Positions 1 through 5,427 of a stretch of 5,427 nt of DNA are shown here, one piece after another. The number at the start of each line of letters is the position of its first letter. Position 1 is the first letter of the stretch. The stretch is from Thiomargarita sp. (GTDB taxonomy: Bacteria > Pseudomonadota > Gammaproteobacteria > Beggiatoales > Beggiatoaceae): NCBI GenBank assembly GCA_030635005.1, contig DAOVZS010000148.1, positions 1-5,427 on the forward strand. The letters are read 5' to 3'. The notes beneath the pieces were generated by a model that saw only the letters and a list, made by a program, of their open reading frames with translations, had not been told where the DNA came from and did no database searches. Made by a program: the position numbers and the translations under genes.

Positions 1-1
1 A

Positions 2-322
2 TATGCGTGGGCAGATGTAGTGATTTGTCGTGCGGGAGCACTGACAATAGGTGAATTAGCACAAGCAGGGGTTGCCAGTATTTTAGTCCCTTATCCTTAT
101 GCTGTGGATGATCATCAAACAAGTAATGCATGTTTTTTATCCGAAAAAGGTGCCGCAATACTCTTACCCCAAACTGAATTAACCGTCAAAAAATTAGCAT
201 CATTAATCACAGACTTTATCCATAATCCAACACGTTTAAAAAATATGGGACTTACGGCAAGACAATGTGCGACACCGCTAGCATTAGAAACCGTGGTTAA
301 TTTAGTACTTAAAAAAATATGA
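2..322 (+). CDS. murG: MurG, C-terminal part (lipid II-forming GlcNAc transferase), 5' truncated by window edge
   Basis: MurG is the membrane-associated glycosyltransferase that moves GlcNAc from UDP-GlcNAc onto lipid I, giving lipid II for peptidoglycan synthesis on the cytoplasmic face of the inner membrane. Only the last 106 residues are present; the reading frame enters at base 2 and ends at TGA 320-322. The visible part is the end of the UDP-GlcNAc-binding domain. It opens with YAWADVVICRAGALT, matching the MurG segment with the conserved Ser/Ala-Gly-Ala-Leu-Thr and the E of GELAQAG. It continues through VPYPYAVDDHQTSNA (the H-Q-x-x-N substrate loop) and a final helical tail. The match to gammaproteobacterial MurG is recognisable almost residue by residue. 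The next gene starts 6 nt later, and it is fetA rather than the murC usually found after murG. No truncation at the 3' end is apparent. Confidence 0.93.
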   Translation, partial: YAWADVVICRAGALTIGELAQAGVASILVPYPYAVDDHQTSNACFLSEKGAAILLPQTELTVKKLASLITDFIHNPTRLKNMGLTARQCATPLALETVVNLVLKKI

Positions 323-328
323 CTATTG

Positions 329-1012
329 ATGACGAAAACAGATATCTTAAGAGCTGAATCACTTAAAATTCAACGGGGAAATAGTAAGATCATACTTAAT
401 AATAGCTCATTTTCTCTTAAAAAGGGCAGTATGACCTATTTATCGGGGGCTTCGGGTGTGGGTAAAAGTACCTTACTTTGGACATTAGCACGGATGTATC
501 CTTTACTTAAAGGGAAATTGTGGTTTAATAATCATGTTCAAACAGACATTCCAATGGCACAATGGCGTGCCAATATTGCCTTATTACCCCAAAATCCCGT
601 GCTGATGTCAGGCAATATTGCATACAATTTACTGTATCCTCTGCAAACATTTTGCATACAAAAAGAACGATTTCCTATATTGCCCAATACTCAAACATTA
701 CAAAAAGAATTAGAAACAGTGGGATTGGCTGATATACCATTAGAACGTAACGCTGCCTCACTTTCAGGCGGACAAAAAACACGCTTAGCTTTAATCAGAC
801 TGCTATTAACACGTCCAAAACTGATTTTAGCCGATGAACCCACAACAGGCGTTGATCACGCTACTGCACAATTAATCCTACAGCGACTCCACACTTTTTG
901 TGACAACGGGGGTAGCGTGCTTTTTACCAGTCACGCTCATACAGAACTCCTGCAATGTCCAACAATGATACTGAATGACAAAGCAGCACTCTCTTTCAAA
1001 CAATGGCCTTAA
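329..1012 (+). CDS. fetA: FetA-like ATP-binding subunit of an iron-export ABC transporter
   Basis: This is a 227-residue cytoplasmic ABC ATPase that would power the permease encoded just downstream. In E. coli the FetA/FetB pair (formerly YbbL/YbbM) exports iron and helps survival under oxidative stress. All nucleotide-binding motifs are present: Walker A GASGVGKST at about residues 40-48, Q-loop glutamine in LLPQNP at 88, signature LSGGQ at 145-149, Walker B LILADE at 165-170 with catalytic E170, and switch histidine H202 in FTSHAH. Length is close to E. coli FetA (about 225 aa). The assignment to FetA rather than another ABC ATPase rests mainly on its overlap with fetB. ATG 329 is preferred over the TTG immediately upstream at 326. 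No Shine-Dalgarno sequence is visible, so translation may be coupled to murG, whose stop lies 6 nt upstream. Substrate is inferred from the family; other metals are possible. Confidence 0.88.
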   Translation: MTKTDILRAESLKIQRGNSKIILNNSSFSLKKGSMTYLSGASGVGKSTLLWTLARMYPLLKGKLWFNNHVQTDIPMAQWRANIALLPQNPVLMSGNIAYNLLYPLQTFCIQKERFPILPNTQTLQKELETVGLADIPLERNAASLSGGQKTRLALIRLLLTRPKLILADEPTTGVDHATAQLILQRLHTFCDNGGSVLFTSHAHTELLQCPTMILNDKAALSFKQWP

Positions 1013-1788
1013 ATATTGGTTGGTTAGAATTAGCATTTGCAACACTATTTATTGTTATCGCAGGTGCTGTAACACTCATGATGTCATTGGGTCTCTTACG
1101 TACACTGGCTATCGCAACGATACGTACCTATTTGCAACTGATTGCACTGGGTTTTGTGCTGACATGGATATTTGAAACGTATACGCCTATAATAGTATTA
1201 AGTATATTTCTATTCATGATGTTGATGACAGCACACATTCTACTCCAACGCGTCACATTAAAACCCCCTAATCTCTATGTAAGTACCTTTAGTGCGGTAT
1301 TTATCACGAGCACAGTCGTCACATTTTCAGTGACTGGGATGATTATTCATGTTGAACCGTGGTATGATCCCCGCTATATTTTAACGATTGGGGGGATGAT
1401 TTTAGGCAATACGATGAATGGGATTGCACTTGCCCTAGAACGTCTATTTGATGATCTTAAAAAACGAGAATCTGAAGTAAAACAAGCACTTGCATTTGGA
1501 GGAACGCCTTGGGAAGCCTCACTACCCAGCATACGAATCGCCATCACCGCAGGTATGACCCCCATTATTAATTCAATGAGTGCGGTGGGATTAGTGTCTA
1601 TTCCAGGTATGATGACAGGACAATTATTAGCAGGTGCTGATCCGATTCAAGCTGCTAAATATCAAATTGTTGTCATGCTCATGATTTCTGCAGCCACCGC
1701 TTTGGGATCGATGATGAGCGTTTATTTGGTATATCAACGTGCTTTCGATAAAGAATGGCACTTTACTTTAATGGGGATACGTTTATAA
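1003..1788 (+). CDS. fetB: FetB-like permease (UPF0014 family) of an iron-export ABC transporter
   Basis: This is a 261-residue inner-membrane permease, close to the 259 residues of E. coli FetB. Hydrophobic segments lie at about residues 10-30, 33-55, 62-82, 94-116, 125-146, 185-205 and 218-243. Family hallmarks are clear: GGMILGNTMN at 130-139, the cytoplasmic coupling region around ALAFGGTPWEAS at 162-173 that should contact the ATPase, and GLVSIPGMMTGQLLAGADP at 196-214 followed by AAKYQIVV. The start ATG at 1003 lies inside the 3' end of fetA, overlapping it by 10 nt. There is no obvious ribosome-binding site, which points to translational coupling and to a fixed ratio with FetA. A six-G run at 1390-1395 encodes part of the GGM motif. 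Iron as substrate is inferred from E. coli work on this family; the family membership itself is well supported. Confidence 0.92.
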   Translation: MALNIGWLELAFATLFIVIAGAVTLMMSLGLLRTLAIATIRTYLQLIALGFVLTWIFETYTPIIVLSIFLFMMLMTAHILLQRVTLKPPNLYVSTFSAVFITSTVVTFSVTGMIIHVEPWYDPRYILTIGGMILGNTMNGIALALERLFDDLKKRESEVKQALAFGGTPWEASLPSIRIAITAGMTPIINSMSAVGLVSIPGMMTGQLLAGADPIQAAKYQIVVMLMISAATALGSMMSVYLVYQRAFDKEWHFTLMGIRL

Positions 1789-1817
1789 ATACGCCTGCCT
1801 CATATAAAAACAACATT

Positions 1818-3203
1818 ATGAATACAACTCAATTTTCTGATTTAGATTTTAAAGCAGACATTAAAAATAACTTATTAGCCAATTTAGAATCACTTGGCTA
1901 TCACAAGATGACTGATATTCAAGCTAAAAGCTTACCTTATATTTTAAAAAATCAAGATGTTATTGCACAAGCAAAGACAGGAAGTGGAAAAACGGCTGCT
2001 TTTGGGCTTGGATTATTATCAAAACTAAAGGTAAAAGAATACAAAATACAAGCCTTAGTGCTCTGTCCTACGCGTGAATTAGCCGAACAAGTCGCTCAAG
2101 AAATTCGACGATTGGCGAGATTTACGCATAATGTCAAACTATTAACACTCTGTGGAGGGCAAGCTTTCGCCCCCCAAAGAGACTCATTAGCACATGGTGC
2201 ACATATTATTGTAGGCACACCTGGACGTATTCAAGATCATTTAAATAAACGCACACTGAATTTAACCAAAATACATACCTTAGTTTTGGATGAAGCGGAT
2301 CGTATGCTAGACATGGGATTTTATGATGATATGATGAATATCATCTCGTATATTCCCAAGCAGCATCAAACAATGCTATTTTCAGCAACATTTTTAGATT
2401 CTATTGTAAAAATGAGTGCGTCTATTCAGAAAAAACCAATCAATATTCATGTAGAATCACTACATAATGACAGCGAAATCGAACAACGGTTTTATGAAGT
2501 GACGCCCCCCCATTTAAAAATAGACGCCTTAAAAATGTTGTTGGCCCATTATCAGCCAGAATCAAGCCTTATTTTTTGTAATACCAAAGTGCAATGTCAA
2601 GAAATCGCCAGACAACTCAAAGGAAATGGCACTTTTGCACTCGCAATTCATGGTGATTTAGAACAAAAAGAACGTAATCAAGTATTATTGCGATTTGCCA
2701 ATAAAAGTTGCTCTGTTTTAGTCGCGACTGATGTTGCAGCACGTGGACTCGATATTGACAATATACAAATCGTGATTAATTATGACTTGTCACCAGATGT
2801 TCATATACACCGCATTGGCAGAACAGGACGAGCTGGTAAAAAAGGGACAGCACTCAGCCTATATACAACACACGAACGACATAAAATAGAGCTCATTGAA
2901 AAAATTCAAAATCAAATGTGCCATTATGATCTCCTAGACTCATTAGAAGATAAAGGAATAGCAACCCCCCCCCTCATGATCACGCTATGTATTCATGCAG
3001 GCAAAAAGAATAAAATGCGTCCAGGTGATATATTGGGTGCTTTTACGGGTGAACTGGGTATTATTGGTACACAAGTGGGAAAAATAAATATTTTTGATTT
3101 TAGTTCATATGTTGCGTTAAACAGAAAAATCGCAAATAAAGTTTTTAAACACGTACAAAATATTAATATTAAAGGACGTAACTTTAAAATTAGCACACTC
3201 TAA
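1818..3203 (+). CDS. dbpA: DbpA, DEAD-box ATP-dependent RNA helicase specific for 23S rRNA
   Basis: DbpA is a 50S-assembly RNA helicase whose C-terminal domain recognises hairpin 92 of 23S rRNA. The protein has 461 residues (E. coli about 457). RecA-like domain 1 carries the Q-motif glutamine (Q35), Walker A AKTGSGKT 52-59, PTREL 84-88, TPGR 134-137, DEAD 158-161 and SAT 189-191. Domain 2 carries IFCNT 252-256, ATDVAARGLDI 303-313 and HRIGRTGRAG 331-340. The DbpA-specific RNA-binding domain covers about 388-461, with the signature GKKNKMRPGDILGA and the ending KGRNFKI. ATG 1818 fits the family N-terminus. An in-frame ATG at 1755 would add 21 unrelated residues and overlap fetB by 34 nt. No strong ribosome-binding site is seen. 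Two oddities: the segment between NYDL and HRIGR looks two residues short, and a nine-C run at 2965-2973 lies in the linker before the RNA-binding domain. The gene ends interlocked with the convergent gene. Confidence 0.95.
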   Translation: MNTTQFSDLDFKADIKNNLLANLESLGYHKMTDIQAKSLPYILKNQDVIAQAKTGSGKTAAFGLGLLSKLKVKEYKIQALVLCPTRELAEQVAQEIRRLARFTHNVKLLTLCGGQAFAPQRDSLAHGAHIIVGTPGRIQDHLNKRTLNLTKIHTLVLDEADRMLDMGFYDDMMNIISYIPKQHQTMLFSATFLDSIVKMSASIQKKPINIHVESLHNDSEIEQRFYEVTPPHLKIDALKMLLAHYQPESSLIFCNTKVQCQEIARQLKGNGTFALAIHGDLEQKERNQVLLRFANKSCSVLVATDVAARGLDIDNIQIVINYDLSPDVHIHRIGRTGRAGKKGTALSLYTTHERHKIELIEKIQNQMCHYDLLDSLEDKGIATPPLMITLCIHAGKKNKMRPGDILGAFTGELGIIGTQVGKINIFDFSSYVALNRKIANKVFKHVQNINIKGRNFKISTL

Positions 3204-3964
3204 TCTTTTTTCACCCGATCATCCAAGGGTTGAAAAAGTGGACAATACCAAATATGCCAACGATGCAAAACATATTTTAAAGTAGTCCAAATGACTTCCA
3301 GCCCATATTTACTGGCTCTAAGCAAATTAATAGAAGAAGCATCCTTAAAATACAAAGTGGGGCAAGTAATTTCACCAATCGTAAAATTAGCATATAGAAT
3401 CTGTAATAACATTTGATTATCAAAAATAAAATCATTTGAATTCTGTTCTAAAGGCAAAGTTTCCAAAACTTTTTTAGAAAAAGCTCTATAACCTGTATGA
3501 TATTCAGATAATTTATGACGAATTAAAATATTTTGATACAGTGTTAATATACGATTGGCGATATATTTATAAATGGGCATGCCCCCTTTTAAAGCACCTT
3601 CCCCCAATATCCGAGAACCCAACACACAATCAAATAAATCTTCTGAAATTAAAGAAGCCATAGACACAATCAATTTTGGCGTATACTGATAATCAGGATG
3701 TAACATAATCACAATATCTGCGCCTTTTTCCAAAGCAGTTTTATAACATGTTTTTTGATTGCCCCCATATCCTAAATTTTCAGTATGGACAATCGTAATG
3801 ATGCCCAAGGATTTTGACACTTTAGCGGTGCTATCAACACTCTTATCATCAACAAGAATCACCTCATCAACGATATCGTGAGGAATTTCCTCATAAGTAC
3901 GCTGTAAAGTGCGTTCCGCATTATAAGCCGGCATGACGACAACAATTTTTTTACCATTTAGCAT
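3200..3964 (-). CDS. Family 2 glycosyltransferase (DPM/DPG-synthase-like)
   Basis: This is a 254-residue inverting GT-A fold glycosyltransferase, related to polyprenyl/dolichol-phosphate sugar synthases. Visible motifs are MPAYN at 11-15 (start of the nucleotide-sugar fold), LVDDKSVDST at 37-46 with the uracil-contacting Asp pair, NLGYGGNQK at 63-71, HPDYQY at 89-94 in the metal-binding position, GSR at 116-118, YHTGYRAF at 155-162 and FDNQML at 181-186. The metal motif is His-Pro-Asp rather than Asp-x-Asp; I recall this form from a subgroup of the family. No transmembrane segment follows the catalytic domain, so it is probably soluble or peripheral. Start ATG 3964-3962 has an AGGT Shine-Dalgarno core at 3975-3972, 7 nt upstream. 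It follows the GspF/PilC-like gene by 34 nt and is probably co-transcribed with it. Donor sugar and acceptor cannot be told from sequence. The stop TAG interlocks with the dbpA TAA. Confidence 0.87.
   Translation of the reverse strand: MLNGKKIVVVMPAYNAERTLQRTYEEIPHDIVDEVILVDDKSVDSTAKVSKSLGIITIVHTENLGYGGNQKTCYKTALEKGADIVIMLHPDYQYTPKLIVSMASLISEDLFDCVLGSRILGEGALKGGMPIYKYIANRILTLYQNILIRHKLSEYHTGYRAFSKKVLETLPLEQNSNDFIFDNQMLLQILYANFTIGEITCPTLYFKDASSINLLRASKYGLEVIWTTLKYVLHRWHIWYCPLFQPLDDRVKKD
3205..3238. repeat. Inverted repeat at the dbpA/glycosyltransferase convergent junction
   Basis: The arms CTTTTTTCACCC (3205-3216) and GGGTTGAAAAAG (3227-3238) pair over about 10 bp with one bulged T at 3231, around a 10-nt loop. 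The repeat lies 1 nt after the dbpA stop and inside the last codons of the glycosyltransferase. On either strand the T run is in the 5' arm and no U-tract follows the stem, so it does not fit a classical intrinsic terminator. It could still form a 3' mRNA-stabilising hairpin for dbpA. The encoded tail (DDRVKKD) may simply impose part of the pattern. Confidence 0.45.
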
Positions 3965-3971
3965 AAATATT

Positions 3972-3979
3972 ACCTATCT
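3972..3979 (-). promoter_or_regulatory. Ribosome-binding site of the glycosyltransferase
   Basis: On the minus strand the sequence reads AGATAGGT, with the AGGT core 7 nt before ATG 3964. It is the only clear Shine-Dalgarno-like site among the genes whose starts are in this window, and it fixes the start of this gene in the 34-nt gap after the GspF/PilC-like stop. Confidence 0.6.
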
Positions 3980-3998
3980 TATAAAATGAATCAATAAT

Positions 3999-5021
3999 CT
4001 AAAACTCAGGTATTTTTGACATGGGAGGACCTGCACTCAAAATACCATATATCATCCAAATACAAATAATACTATAAACAACACGGGGGATCCAATCTGC
4101 TAACATCTTATGATGTAATGCAATATCCTCAGATTCAAGTTTGGCATAATGTAACATCATCTGATCTAAACTCCCAGCATGTTCACCAATTGAAATCAAT
4201 TGAATCGCCACTGTATTCATCCCTTCTACTTGCGAACACGATTCTGCAAAGCTCTCTCCCTCTTCTAAATAGAGACTAATTTGTTGTAATTCTTTTCGTA
4301 AAACTGAATTTTCAACCACTTCATAAACTTTAGGTAAAGCGTCCAAAATAGGCACACCTGCTTGTACCATTAAACCTAATAACCGCATAAAATCTCTCAA
4401 ACTTTGTCGCACACCCCAATATCCAAAATATGGCATTTTTATTTCAATCTTATCCCATACGCTTACCCAAGGCTGTAAAAAACCATAACGTATCCAATTC
4501 GGCAGTTGTAAAAATATAAAAATAACTATCGCTAATTGAATAATAAATCCCACTGTTGTAAACAAATAGCTTATCAGAGTGATTTTTCCTAAAAATAAAT
4601 CGGGAAAGGGCTGAATGAATATAGCCAATAGAAAAACCATTCCTGGTAATATTAAACCTGATTTAATACGCTGATACTGTCGAGCCTTTTCCTCATAAAA
4701 TTGTGCCATTTGTCGAAATACTTCAGCAGTTGTGCCCCCTGATTCTGCCGCATCCACAAGTGCAATATCTAAACCAACAAATAATCCCGCTTTCGTACCT
4801 GCCTGACATAAAGAATGTCCATGTTGAATATACAATAGCATTTTTTTGAGGCGTTTTCCCACTTCACCCCCCGTTTTTATCAGCATTAACAGTGCTTGTT
4901 GTATGGGAATTCCAGAATTTTCCAATCTCCCCAATTGTAAATAAATCACCGCTAAATCTTTGGAAGAAAGCTGTTTTAATATCTTAATCATATATTTTGT
5001 GCATTGTTGTATGACTATCAT
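3999..5021 (-). CDS. Type II secretion/type IV pilus F-domain protein (GspF/PilC-like), short and orphan
   Basis: This is an inner-membrane platform protein of the GspF/PilC family, which in type II secretion and type IV pili links the cytoplasmic ATPase to pilin assembly. Two repeated F domains are visible. The first (about residues 24-120, with LENSGIPIQQAL and DAAESGGTTAEVFRQMAQFY) is followed by membrane segments at about 122-140 and 148-173. The second (about 205-308, with MVQAGVPILDAL and SIGEHAGSLDQMMLHYA) is followed by a last membrane segment at about 312-330. Both domains have the family pattern of G-x-P-x-x-x-A-L near the start and a Gly-containing E/S-G-x-x-x motif near the end. 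At 340 residues it lacks the roughly 60-residue N-terminal extension of full-length PilC/GspF. The start is uncertain: ATG 5021 or ATG 4991 (330 aa) both lack a clear ribosome-binding site. No ATPase, pilin, secretin or peptidase gene is nearby, so its partner system must be elsewhere. Confidence 0.88.
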   Translation of the reverse strand: MIVIQQCTKYMIKILKQLSSKDLAVIYLQLGRLENSGIPIQQALLMLIKTGGEVGKRLKKMLLYIQHGHSLCQAGTKAGLFVGLDIALVDAAESGGTTAEVFRQMAQFYEEKARQYQRIKSGLILPGMVFLLAIFIQPFPDLFLGKITLISYLFTTVGFIIQLAIVIFIFLQLPNWIRYGFLQPWVSVWDKIEIKMPYFGYWGVRQSLRDFMRLLGLMVQAGVPILDALPKVYEVVENSVLRKELQQISLYLEEGESFAESCSQVEGMNTVAIQLISIGEHAGSLDQMMLHYAKLESEDIALHHKMLADWIPRVVYSIICIWMIYGILSAGPPMSKIPEF

Positions 5022-5042
5022 TATATTTATATTTTTATATCA

Positions 5043-5072
5043 ATTATGCCATAATTTTATAAATAAATACAA
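5043..5072 (-). promoter_or_regulatory. Probable promoter of the GspF/PilC-like and glycosyltransferase genes
   Basis: Read on the minus strand, there is an extended -10 TGGCATAAT (5051-5043) and a weak -35 TTGTAT (5072-5067) with an 18-bp spacer. Transcription would start near 5036, about 15 nt before ATG 5021 and about 45 nt before the alternative ATG 4991. The site lies in very AT-rich DNA where chance matches are common. The TG extension and the position upstream of the gene are what support it. Confidence 0.5.
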
Positions 5073-5173
5073 TATAAAATATTTATTACAAATAAATAAA
5101 TAAAAAATATTAATATAAAACAATATCTTAACTCAAAAAAAGACAAAATATAAGAAAATATTTATTTTAATAG

Positions 5174-5203
5174 TTGACATCTCCTCATAAAATGTATCAT
5201 AAT
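5174..5203 (+). promoter_or_regulatory. Sigma70-type promoter of tRNA-Tyr
   Basis: A perfect -35 box TTGACA lies at 5174-5179. The -10 is either CATAAT at 5198-5203 (18-bp spacer) or TATCAT at 5195-5200 (15-bp spacer); the former has the better spacing. A GC-rich discriminator GCACCGC follows at 5204-5210, a feature of stringently controlled stable-RNA promoters. Upstream, the A/T-rich stretch at about 5146-5172 could act as an UP element. The mature tRNA begins about 13 nt after the expected start site near 5210. Confidence 0.8.
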
Positions 5204-5222
5204 GCACCGCTTAATTTCATGA

Positions 5223-5305
5223 GGAGGGGTGCCCGAGTGGCTAAAGGGGGCAGACTGTAAATCTGTTGGCTTACGCCTACGGTGGTTCGAATCCACCTCC
5301 CTCCA
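5223..5305 (+). tRNA. tRNA-Tyr (anticodon GTA), CCA not encoded
   Basis: This is a class II tRNA with a full cloverleaf. The acceptor stem GGAGGGG (5223-5229) pairs with TCCCTCC (5298-5304), with one G-U at the inner end. The D stem CCC (5232-5234) pairs with GGG (5246-5248). The anticodon stem GCAGA (5250-5254) pairs with TCTGT (5262-5266) around loop CTGTAAA, giving anticodon GTA at 5257-5259. The long variable arm (5267-5280) has a GGC/GCC stem. The T stem GGTGG (5281-5285) pairs with CCACC (5293-5297) around TTCGAAT. The discriminator base is A5305. The following bases are AAT, so CCA must be added by tRNA nucleotidyltransferase. The D, anticodon and T arms closely resemble E. coli tRNA-Tyr. 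Confidence 0.97.
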
Positions 5306-5373
5306 AATTTAATCGTAAAAAATTTAAAATCATAAAAATATTAACTTAATAATTAGAAATAAAATAAAATAGC
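5306..5373. other. AT-rich spacer after tRNA-Tyr without a visible terminator
   Basis: This stretch is nearly all A and T. I see no GC-rich stem followed by a T run, so the tRNA-Tyr transcript may read on into the next gene or be ended and trimmed by other means. No open reading frame of note is present. Confidence 0.5.
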
Positions 5374-5403
5374 TTGACAATAGATTATTTAATCAGTTAA
5401 ACT
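5374..5403 (+). promoter_or_regulatory. Probable promoter for a gene beyond the right edge
   Basis: A perfect TTGACA at 5374-5379 is followed by TAAACT at 5398-5403 with an 18-bp spacer (or TTAAAC at 5397-5402 with 17). The start site would be near 5410, leaving only the last few bases of the window transcribed. The final AAGGA at 5423-5427 could be a ribosome-binding site or the beginning of another RNA. In many gammaproteobacteria tRNA-Tyr is followed by tRNA-Gly, tRNA-Thr and tufB, so another translation gene is a reasonable guess, but the sequence does not show it. Confidence 0.55.
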
Positions 5404-5427
5404 AAAAAATATATAAAAAGACAAGGA

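Noticed and set aside
319..357. ATG overlapping the murG stop (ATGA) that could start the next gene
   Set aside because: It opens a frame of only 12 codons, ending at TGA 355-357, in a different frame from fetA; ATG 329 gives the intact ABC ATPase.
975..1175. 66-residue plus-strand frame across the fetA/fetB junction
   Set aside because: It overlaps two well-supported genes in another frame and shows no family resemblance.
1374..1565. 63-residue minus-strand frame inside fetB
   Set aside because: It is antisense to a conserved membrane protein and has no start signal or recognisable motif.
1755..1817. Longer DbpA N-terminus from ATG 1755
   Set aside because: The extra 21 residues do not resemble the family, and it would overlap fetB by 34 nt; ATG 1818 gives the normal length.
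3157..3172. Palindrome AATATTAATATT near the end of dbpA
   Set aside because: It is made only of A and T within AT-rich coding sequence and has no known-site character.
2993..3196. 67-residue minus-strand frame inside the 3' end of dbpA
   Set aside because: It is antisense to the DbpA RNA-binding domain; its hydrophobic look is a by-product of the AT-rich coding strand.
3205..3238. Intrinsic bidirectional terminator between dbpA and the glycosyltransferase
   Set aside because: The stem is real but no U-tract follows it on either strand; it is recorded only as an inverted repeat.
5081..5106. AAAT-type short tandem repeat in the intergenic region
   Set aside because: There are only about three to four imperfect units in DNA that is almost all A and T, so chance is the simplest explanation.

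Overview
The window reads as chromosomal DNA from an AT-rich, Gram-negative gammaproteobacterium. MurG, FetA/FetB and DbpA all align by eye, motif for motif, with their gammaproteobacterial counterparts. The tRNA-Tyr is the class II bacterial form. I cannot name a genus from this sequence. The DNA is AT-rich, especially between genes, yet it carries many runs of five or more C or G.

Left half, plus strand (1-3203): the 3' end of murG (last peptidoglycan lipid II step), then fetA and fetB (ATPase and permease of an iron-export ABC transporter), then dbpA (a DEAD-box RNA helicase for 50S ribosome assembly). Spacing is 6 nt between murG and fetA, a 10-nt overlap between fetA and fetB, and 29 nt between fetB and dbpA. 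No promoter or terminator is evident between them, so they look co-transcribed. fetA and fetB form one transporter; murG and dbpA have no obvious functional link to it.

Right half, minus strand (3200-5021): a family 2 glycosyltransferase lies downstream of an orphan GspF/PilC-type inner-membrane platform protein, 34 nt apart and probably one transcript from a promoter near 5043-5072. This pair converges on dbpA, and the two stop codons interlock over 4 nt, leaving no room for a terminator between them. A hairpin-forming inverted repeat lies just beside the junction.

Right end (5022-5427): an AT-rich region carries divergent promoters, one for the minus-strand pair and one for tRNA-Tyr(GTA). 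The tRNA gene does not encode CCA. A second sigma70-like promoter after the tRNA points out of the window.

I see no mobile element, CRISPR array, toxin-antitoxin pair or clear novel defence or biosynthetic system. The points most worth a second look are a nine-C run in the dbpA linker just before its RNA-binding domain, the murG-fetA junction outside the usual dcw order, and the isolated GspF/PilC-like gene paired with a glycosyltransferase.
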